A stretch of DNA of 64,000 bases from contig CM042970.1 in NCBI GenBank assembly GCA_023678885.1, forward strand, positions 7,108,355-7,172,354, given 5' to 3'. Shown here one piece after another: positions 55,341-64,000 of the stretch. The notes under the pieces are model-generated. The model did not search any database, was not told the origin of the DNA, and saw only the letters and a list, made by a program, of their open reading frames with translations. How positions within the stretch are numbered: position 1 is the first letter of the stretch; every line of letters starts with the position of its first letter. The stretch comes from Pogostemon cablin (Eukaryota; Streptophyta; Magnoliopsida; Lamiales; Lamiaceae). The position numbers and the translations under genes are program-made.

Positions 55341-56518
55341 ACGACGTTATGACAATTATATTAGTAATATTTTTTAAAATTTAAAGGATTTAAAACAAAT
55401 TATTTTTTATGGAGAATTTTATTTATAAAGGACAGTGGGAACCAAAAATGATTGTGAGTACAAATCAATAATTTGATACTTATTTAATTAATTAACTTTT
55501 TAGGGTTGTATCGTGTGAAACTCCTGATTACATGATATTGTAAATAAAGTTACTATTAGAAATTAGAAACGTGAAAGTTAAAAAAATTAATATAGTAAAT
55601 AATTTAAAGGAAAAATGACGAAGCAAACTCATGCGTTAAAATAATGAACATGAAAGTGAAAAAATAATAATAACGATATTCACAAATGACAATCATGATA
55701 TGAAAATATTTGTACATGTGCCTTGCATGGGAATAAGTATAACAAACAGGTACATTATTACATTTTGTATAAATCCAATACAAATAATTAATATTTTTAT
55801 TCTTGGAGCAAAGTTTGTCTAATTTAAAAGTTACTAGACCAAATTTGTAAATAAATATAATGTTGAACATTTGATGAATTAATTCATTCCAAGATCGGAT
55901 ATTATATATTCCTGTCCTATAATTTAGATATATATTTATTCATATGACCTTGATTTTTTTGTAAAATGTAGTCATTCAATTTATTCTTAGCACCAAACTT
56001 TAAAGATTTTAAGTTTTCTATATTTGCAAAAACAATGCAATTCCTATATATATTTCAAGTCCTATATGTTTAAAAATATTATATGCAAAGAGAATGAAAT
56101 ATCCATATTATAAACGAAGGCTTTAATTAAATAAAATTATATTACAAAAAAAGTAAATAAGTAGCAAGAAAAAAACTCACCATAAACAAATTAACCATGT
56201 ATCTAATATTATGTTTATTTTCTTTATGAAACCGGCATATTCATCAATGCGAACTTATTCTAAATCTGGTAATTTGTGCGATAACCTTCTCAATATGCTT
56301 CCTTCAGTGATATCTATTAGGTAGTATAAAGATATGAATGGTATCCTACCATATTTAATCTACATATATAATATAGATGTTTAGGTAAAATGATAATAAT
56401 TAATCAAATTTTCAAGAATATATACAAACAGGTACAACATCTAAATTTAGGCCAAAAATAAAAAAAAATTGAAAAATCATTAAATCCTCATTTCATAACT
56501 AACTTTAAAATGTATAAT
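55341..56518. other. AT-rich Helitron-associated sequence
   Basis: No coding potential beyond chance frames. Probably interior of decayed Helitrons. Confidence 0.3.
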
Positions 56519-56824
56519 ACCCGTGCGCACGGGACAGTTGTTTCAAAGTTATTACACATTTTTAAATGAAATATTTATATCATGAAAAAATTGTTTTACA
56601 TTTCAAAATTATTATTAAACAACAACTCACACATTCCTAAACAACCCTCTGAATACACAATTCTTGTATATTCTTTTATTGTACATTAATTTGTGCACTC
56701 TATCATTTTTTAACAGATTTTTTAGACCTTTCTTGCTCGTTAATCTTGATAATTGTCTCATACGAACAACTGACCATGACTGAAAACTTATTTCTTCAAG
56801 AACAGCACCACAGTTCATCACCAC
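56519..56824 (-). pseudogene. Second Helitron helicase tail and 3' hairpin
   Basis: The minus-strand frame 56627-56824 resembles the same helicase end (CGAVLEEISFQSWSVVRMRQ, then LTSKKGLKNLL, final KNCVFRGLFRNV). It is followed downstream by the near-perfect hairpin CCCGTGCGCACGGG (56520-56533). The CTRR end is not preserved. Confidence 0.7.
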
Positions 56825-57111
56825 GCATATAATTTATCAAGTGTTAGACATACTTGTGTTCACATAATCCAAGAGTAGGTAGTCTCTGAAAAATTGTAAT
56901 ATAGCAAAAATAAAATAAAATAACTATATAGATTTTATATTACTATTTTATTCTCTTTGTACGAAAATATGATGTTATAATCCAATATTTGCTCCATCTA
57001 AAATTATTTCATATTCAAAATGTTGTTTAAGCCAATTCTTCATATTGAATTGAATAGGATGAAAGTAAGGAATTGGATTTAAAATGAAATTTTTTTTTAA
57101 TCAAATTCCTA
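56825..57111. other. AT-rich spacer
   Basis: Nothing recognisable. Confidence 0.3.
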
Positions 57112-57310
57112 TACATTGCACGGGGATAGTTATTTCAAAGTTAAGACATATTTCAAATAAAACATTTGTATGATTTATCCTAAACATGGATTAGGAGTTC
57201 CAAGGATTCAAGAAAAGATGTCTTTTATTTCAAGTTATTAATTAAACAATACTCGTTCCTAAAAGTTTTTCTAAAAACATAATCTTGTTAAATATACTCT
57301 ATACAACAAT
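57112..57310 (-). pseudogene. Third Helitron helicase tail and 3' end
   Basis: TTGCACGGGGATAGTTATTTC and the sequence following it match 56526-56660. The minus strand still encodes a short DYVFRKTFRNE-like tail near 57270. Confidence 0.55.
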
Positions 57311-57552
57311 TTTATAAACTTTTTTTATTAAATTACTGAGAACATCCCTCATATTTCTCACTTAATACACCAAAAAAACCTTAAAATTAGTGCACAAAAA
57401 TACGTTGATAAATTAGTGGATGGAAGTAATATATTTTTTAATGTAACTATTTCGAACCCAATCATAATCTTATTTTTTAAATATAACCATTCATAACTTG
57501 AATTAATATAACACACAAACAAAAAAGAAAATTGAAATTTGCGGTTGCCTCA

Positions 57553-57785
57553 TATTTCATCCATCTGTTTAAAGAGTTTTTTTTTTCTCATTTTGGACGT
57601 TCGGCCCAAAATATCTCATTTATTTTTTTACACACATGGGAGCCACACACTCCCATTGATACAATTAAAATATGAGATACATATACTCAATAATATAATT
57701 ATTAACTACACATTTAATACTAATACTACTTAAATCACACGCAAAAAGAAAATTAAGCAGTTATTTAAACCAAACGGAGGGAGTA
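57553..57785. mobile_element. Stowaway MITE
   Basis: Degraded left end (TTTCATCCATCTGTTTAAAG) and good right end CAAACGGAGGGAG-TA. Confidence 0.65.
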
Positions 57786-58480
57786 TTATTTTTATAAGAA
57801 ACTAAAATTCTAAACAGTAGCATCAACCCTTACGAGTGAAATATACCTCAAACTGTTGAGTCCATATATATATTTGGAAATAGCTTATTCATATATTGCA
57901 TGGAAATAATTTTTTTATTATATTTATTATAGTATTATGTATTGTGTTTATTTCTATTAATTTAAAATCTTACTTTAATAACTAATATATCATGGTTTTG
58001 ATAAATACTTCTATCATCATTTTAAAATTATATTTTAATGATAAGTTTATCATATTTTAAATAAATAATTCCAGTACAAAATTATCAAATTATTATATGA
58101 AGATAAATTAATTAAAAAAGTTAAATATATTAAATGCACAAAAACACACGATCTACAGTGAATTCAAATTTTTTTGGGGTGTGTAAATTGAAAAAAAGAA
58201 AAAGGAAAAGAATAGATTATTGTAAAATGCACAAATGTAAAATTGATGTTCCAAACAAAAATCGAGTCATATATATTAGAGAACATATAAAATAGAGCAG
58301 TTGGATTTAATAAATTATTTTGAAAGGAAAATAAGAATAATTCAAACAGGAAATTTATGATGCATCATGATATTTCCCAAACCCCAAACATTAAACAATT
58401 TTCATAAATTTATATAATTTCATTAGCATAGTTTGACCAAATTTTCCCATCTAATTTTTATATTGCTGATGCATCAAGAT
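57786..58480. other. AT-rich sequence with a Helitron-end trace
   Basis: CATATATTGCATGGAAATAA near 57890 resembles the degraded Helitron terminal hairpin region. Otherwise featureless. Confidence 0.3.
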
Positions 58481-59037
58481 TTTACTGTCTAATTTTCCCA
58501 ACTTTCCCAACAATGAACTAAAGACATTACAAAAACTACTAATAACTCATAATTCCAATGACTCAAAACTGTTATCAGCAATTTTACACTAACAACGTCG
58601 ACACATTCCATATTCAAATTAATTATTTCAACATTAAAGAAATGCTTTGAAATAATATTATTGAAAGAATCAACTTTCATAATATAAACTTACAAAATAT
58701 CAAGACATTTATGAAATCAACAACCCTGTATTCACGAACCCATGAAATACTTGTCCTCCAAGATTTTTGCAACATGGAACATATACAAGAAACCAGTTTC
58801 TTAAAACCTAAATAAGATTGCATGGAAAGAGCAGAGAGAACATTGTTATAGTTGGAGTGATAAAGTTGAGATTGATTGCCAATATCAAAACATCCAGCAC
58901 ATATGAAGGCCGTTAACAAAGTAGTGTCATGAGGTTCATTCCCATCTACTACTTTAAAGTAATTAAGAATGATAAAAATTGTTGTTTGCAATTGCTGCAA
59001 GAAGAAGGGGGTACCAACCAGGCTTTGTGGAGTAGCA

Positions 59038-59164
59038 CCTAAGTAGAAAGAATGATGCCAATGTATATATGGCTATATTTATATGCCTCGCCCAGGAGAC
59101 CATGTGCACAGTAAAATCTCCAAATCATTGTACCCCATCCTACGGTCTCCTTTATAAGATTTTC
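59038..59164 (-). CDS. Possible terminal exon of an unknown gene
   Basis: After the acceptor CTTATGCAG the minus strand is open for 42 codons to a TAG (VGWGTMIWRFYCAHGLLGEA, then YKYSHIYIG). The amino-acid composition looks protein-like, but no family is recognised. It could be chance. Confidence 0.2.
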
Positions 59165-60684
59165 CTGCATAAGAGAAAACAAAGTAAAAAGAGCAAAGAA
59201 GAAGAACATTAGATGACTTAGTAGAAATCAATGTATGAGTTAAAAAAAAGTACACACTGCATTCTACAATATTAATAAACAAAAAATTTATTGAGATTGA
59301 AGAGTCTAAGCACTGAAGAAAGTTGGTTAAACTTTGTGCGACTTATTTGCACCCTATAAAAAAATTTTATGATAATTTTTTTAAAAAAAATTGTAAGTAC
59401 CAAAAACCCACACTAAAAGTCCAACTATCAATATCCTAAATTGATCAAATATCATTGGTACACCAAAATACAAACCTAATTTCAAATCAGACCAACAATC
59501 ACAAGTTCAAACTTACAATATATGCAAAAATCAAGATAAAGTTCGGAAGATGCATAACAAATTAATAAAATTCAAATGTTCAATAGTGTGCTATATTACA
59601 ACAGAATCGCATTTGTGCAGAACATTGTGGTCATCCTGCGCAGTCGTGTATACATATTTTGAACAAATTAATCTTTCTCAAAAACTATTCTGAAGCTTAT
59701 CACACGTCTACTCCATCTCAGCCACTACTTAGACATTAATTTCACTACTTGATTCATTAGTGTGGTCATTTTGTAAAATGTATTCCTCATATTTTTTTAT
59801 GAAATTATAAGTATTTTTATTTATTTTTTTGGAATTATAAAAGCTCAGTAAAATTCACTCACAAAAGTCCCCACAATTTCTAAACCTATAAGCAACCACC
59901 ATGTATAAAGTAAACCTGTCACCGGTAAAGCCAACAGATCTAACAATTATAGAAGGCAAAAAATAGTTTTATTTTTCCCATTTTACATTAATAATTAATA
60001 TAATGGGATGACCTTAATATTATCTACAATAATCATGATGATAATAACAACTTGAATGCAAATAAGTAGAGCATTATGGTTCTCAAAATAACAATAATAG
60101 ATCAATAGAGTCGCATGTGCACTTCATTTAATTACAAACACTCTTATAGCTACCGAAAGCTCTTTCAATGATCTACATAGATTAAACATGTTTTAAAAAG
60201 GTGAAGATACAGTTTTCGAAAATGTAATTGTAGGACTCATAAGATGGTACAAAATCGTTACAAAAGTAGTTAGAAAAGTAGTACATGTTGTATGGGAAAG
60301 GTAACAATCCAAAATTTAGGAAGTTTCTTCAGAAGGATCTAGAAGAAAACCTGGAAGATAAAACCAAGCCATGTTATATATTTAAGAAGGGTTGCTTCAA
60401 TGTTTGGGTTCTATAGTGTGGCATAGTAAGATTATGTTTCCTAGAATATGCAAACACAATCAGTTATGCCATGGAAACATTTCAGAAGACTTCATCATAG
60501 TTGTTTCAAAGTTGCAACAGCTCCACATGATAACATACCTTAGAATGATTGCATCTCAGTATATGTAGCAAACATGTAAATGAAATTTTAACTTAAAATA
60601 ATGAAGAACTCAGTACGGACCATACCTTTGCTGCTTAAAACAGGAGATAGTGAAAATTCTTTCATTTCATCATCAATGAAAAAA

Positions 60685-60747
60685 TCACTTCACCTTCTTT
60701 GAAGACAATGCATCAGTGCAAACATTACAAATAACCTTGGAATTAAC
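60685..60747 (-). CDS. Possible exon of an unknown gene
   Basis: After the acceptor TTAATTCAG the frame reads VNSKVICNVCTDALSSKKVK and a stop; a GT donor just before the last codons is also possible. Contains a CxxC. Unrecognised. Confidence 0.15.
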   Translation of the reverse strand, partial: VNSKVICNVCTDALSSKKVK

Positions 60748-62346
60748 CTGAATTAAGTAAAAGAAGACCCATATTATGTCATTCCTCAGCAAGAAAGGAA
60801 GATTTTTTTAGCACTTTACTTTGATATAATGCAATAAAAATCCATAGAAAAAGAGATTAAACCAATCCACCAAAATTGTAAGCTAAGGAAATATACATGG
60901 ATTTCATACCCTGCACAAAAAGGGATAAATGAATAGTTGCATGTATACATCAATTATAAAGTTGACATCACATTATCACTATAAATTTCTTCTCACACTC
61001 CATAACCACTCCATTAACAACAATTATCAGAAGGGAATTTTATATACATCTACGGTTGATGAGGAAGATTCTGAATTGACTGCGACGATTCTATTTTTGC
61101 TTCGCATGCTGTAATTGCTACAGAATTCAGTGCAGAACAACCCCATTCAAGAAAATATTATTAATGTCAAATAAATTAAAATAATAATGTTAACTCCCTC
61201 TCTCCCCTTTTATACATGATCATAAAATTTAAATTAATTAAAGCATTGTAATAAACCTAATTTTCCTAAATATGTGCCACTCATCCTTTGGGATATAAAT
61301 ATAACCACAAGCTAAAAATAAAAGTGTGGCATCTCAAAGCAACTTAAATGTACAATTACAAATTTACTTCAATGAATGTAAATTATTCAAATTAATCTCG
61401 GCCCTAGGATGATATCTTATATGTTCACATGATAACTTATATTTAGTATAACTTATAAAGCCAAGGAGTACGAAAAAAACCTGTAAATCAGGCTCATAAT
61501 AACTTGATCACAATTTATAACGACAAAAAACTTGGCTGCAACTCATATTCAAATAATAAATAAGCCTGAAAGATTTATATATTTGAGAATCATTCAATAC
61601 CATTTTTTTCCCAATTTTTAGCCATAAAAAATAGGATTTTTTTTGTTGGCAATACCTTTTGATAATCTGCTACTACTTTAATAAATAATCTGCCGCTAAT
61701 TTGGCAACAACTAATCTGCTGCTACATTGGAAATATGAATTTTTCCATATGATAAATACTCCGCTACTACTTTGTAATTGCTTATGGCAATAACTGATCA
61801 GTATTAAGGTTGATAAGTTAATGCAAAATATAGCATCTAAACATTTCGTATATGTCCCATCAGTTGCAAGTATAATGCATATAAAGGACGCAAAGCATTC
61901 ATTTGATTGAAAAGATGTGCAGAAAAATAAAGTCTTTTAATATATTCACTTTAGAAATATTGATTGCCTACTAACATGTATTGCTGAGTGCAAAAAAATT
62001 CAGTATGTTGCAAATTTGCAACATATCGTGTCATGGTTGTAGTGTTAAATTGACTATTATTTCGCAGCTATATTGGACATGAGTTTTTGGTGCAAAAATA
62101 CAATATCGTGTCAGGAAGTGTATAAGTCAATATACATCTCTCACGTAGTCAAATAAATACACAAAACACATGTTGCTATGTTTAAATATCAATTTCCTAA
62201 TAGCCATGGTAGAGCCACTACAACACCAAACAATGCAACATGAACTTAATTTTGAAAAGTGTAAACAATTCCAACTATAGCAACACTACGAAGTGGTATC
62301 TCAACACCTAATATATATTTTAAAGCAAATGATATTGAGAAAATCT

Positions 62347-62536
62347 GAGAAAATTCCCATTAAGAAAACCATACTTAAAAATGATCACATGCACCAATAC
62401 TACCATCTACAGATAACCAAAAAAAATATATCACATCAATGAAAATAGAAACAACAAAACTGATGGAGAAAACTCCCATTAAGAAAACCATACTTAAAAA
62501 TAATAACATGCACCAATACTACTATCTACAGATAAA
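62347..62536. repeat. ~70-bp direct repeat, 119-bp spacing
   Basis: CCCATTAAGAAAACCATACT followed by TAAAAATNATNACATGCACC and CAATACTACNATCTACAGAT occurs at 62355 and 62475. Confidence 0.75.
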
Positions 62537-63003
62537 CAATGTTAAGCCATCACTGCCTATTACCATAATACACAACTCAAAACTGTTCAAAATGCCAAAT
62601 CCCCAACAGAATATAAATAAAGATTTTCAATATTAATAAAACTGGAAACACAGCAACAAAATTTACCATATATAAAGTACGCACAACAGCTTTAATTCTG
62701 AATAAGTAAATCATAGCATACTCTTTAGCACTCATGCTAGAGCATTTATTCAAGTTAGAGGAGCACTGAATAGGAAATGTGGAGAAAGATAAGAAAATCA
62801 TAATGGACAACATGAAAGTAACACAAAAGAAAGAGTCTAGAATGACAACCCAAGGCATAGTAAACCAAGAATGACAAATTACATGTCTATTATAATGATA
62901 AAGATATAATATCAACAATTTTGCACTAAAATCAAAGAAGAAGAAAAAAAATTTCGATCCAACTTCAAGAACTAAAAAGCTAGAATGGTTTTGAACAGTT
63001 CAC

Positions 63004-63060
63004 CTGCCATACATCTCCCATGAACCAGCACGACCAAATAGGACCCTGATACTTGTAAAA
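63004..63060 (-). CDS. Possible internal exon of an unknown gene
   Basis: A 57-nt, phase-0 segment with acceptor CTGAATCAG and donor GTGAAC, coding FYKYQGPIWSCWFMGDVWQ. The next upstream candidate (63503-63547) is also phase 0 with consensus borders, so the two may be joined. No homologue recognised. Confidence 0.3.
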
Positions 63061-63502
63061 CTGATTCAGGACCAAAATTTTAAACTTATAATCATGATTA
63101 CTAATTTATAAGATTAGTAATCATCCTACAAAAATTTGCTTAGGTAAATAAAATTAGAATATAATCATCATCCCCCTTGATTAGTCAATAATATAGACCT
63201 ATTGCAAAGATAACAAATCTTAGGGTAGGTTGCTTCAAGTACCTAAACTGAAAATTTTTATTTAAAAAAAAAATCAAATTTAGCCCATCAACTTCAGCTG
63301 TAGAGTGTTGCGCAAATATTAAATAAGACAATTAATGAAAGAAGGTGCCCTACAACTTCCATCTCTTCCACAGTAAAGAGATTGTACAGAATTTATGAAT
63401 ACCATTTACTCAGTGAAGCCAAACACTAAGGAAAAAGAAATATCTATAAAATTCAAGGACTTGTGAAATAAGAAAATACCCAATGAGAGAAGGTAAAAAT
63501 AC

Positions 63503-63547
63503 CTGATTAAAATTTTCCGAAGGCCAATGCACATACTGCCTGTAGTT
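63503..63547 (-). CDS. Possible internal exon of an unknown gene
   Basis: A 45-nt, phase-0 segment with acceptor CTTAGAG and donor GTATTT, coding NYRQYVHWPSENFNQ. It reads in frame into the candidate at 63004-63060. A real gene would extend leftwards on the minus strand and probably beyond the right edge of the window. Confidence 0.3.
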
Positions 63548-64000
63548 CTCTAAGAATTTAAGAATGATCAGAAGTTATAGGCTTATTAGTAAGGATAGAA
63601 TTCATGTCAGTCGATCTGTGACCAAGTATCATCAAAACACAGAAAATGTATAATTCTGTTTTAACTAAAAAAGAATAAATTGGAAACATGCTATAAAAAT
63701 TATTTATGGAACATAGACATTGAAGTAAATGCTACAGAAATTATTTGAGGAACATAGAAATTGGAAGTATACAATAGAAACTATACTCAATCTATATGGA
63801 TGCCAACATCTCAATATGAAAAACTAAATAATAAATGGGAATGCTAAATAATGTTATATGAAATAATAATCTACATATGATTTTTACAATGAAAATTTCA
63901 TCACAAAATATCCAATAACAATGTACCAACAATTCTAACTCTTAGAAATATAATTGATTGAACAAAATCACCAAATAACTTGAAAAATTTCACCGAGTTA

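Larger units (their letters stand above)
58481..64000. other. AT-rich, low-repeat right end of the window
   Basis: Less transposon-dense than the rest. No long frame has recognisable homology. Four short minus-strand exon candidates are listed separately. Other structure is limited to a ~70-bp direct repeat (62347-62536) and a short ~60-bp repeat near 63675-63760 (ATGCTATAAAAATTATTTAT and ATGCTACAGAAATTATTTGA). Confidence 0.4.

Noticed and set aside
58677..59000. 107-codon minus-strand frame
   Set aside because: No recognisable domain and no splice-supported link to neighbouring exon candidates; kept only as background.

Overview
The window is nuclear DNA of a flowering plant, most likely a eudicot. 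This rests on a heavy-metal-associated isoprenylated plant protein (HIPP) gene, a PLS-type pentatricopeptide-repeat pseudogene, plant copia and gypsy LTR elements, Helitrons, hAT and Mutator-like elements, and at least fifteen Stowaway-type MITEs with TA target sites. The sequence is very AT-rich. I cannot name a finer taxon. Only one gene looks intact (HIPP, 579-3053, + strand). Almost everything else is mobile DNA in nested layers, or gene fragments carried or broken by it. I found no rRNA, tRNA, CRISPR or operon-like system.

Layout. 1-3225: HIPP gene with a 12-nt first exon, a MITE-filled second intron and a foldback MITE just downstream. 3504-7807: complete non-autonomous Helitron (minus strand) built of ~450-bp tandem units. 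7954-9460: Mutator-like element carrying GC-rich gene pieces. 9499-10196: poly(A) retroposon with a 17-bp target duplication. 12533-14136: 1.6-kb solo LTR. 14708-19457: decayed copia element. 19985-21005: PPR pseudogene. 21265-22599 and 22907-24119: two hAT-type non-autonomous elements with dense palindromic subterminal repeats. 24414-33184: extremely AT-rich repeats, including a ~6-kb inverted-repeat structure, a Helitron-like tandem array and a probable solo LTR. 36405-40062: field of Stowaway MITEs, some nested. 40482-41891: Mutator-like element carrying an ABCB-transporter exon piece. 42548-44240: second copy of the promoter and first two exons of the HIPP gene. 46948-48529: deleted gypsy element. 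48623-48993: U-box/ARM E3 ligase fragment. 50190-51120: Mutator-like element (Pack-MULE) carrying the N-terminus of a PEP-carboxylase-kinase-like protein. 52.2-57.8 kb: TGCACA-motif tandem repeats, Helitron remnants and three Helitron helicase tails. 58-64 kb: AT-rich, less repetitive sequence with four weak exon candidates on the minus strand.

The genes do not form a pathway. The unifying theme is duplication and capture: a gene-proximal duplication that lost its 3' exon, and transposons that carry pieces of kinase and transporter genes. Several insertions can be ordered because a related copy preserves the empty site.
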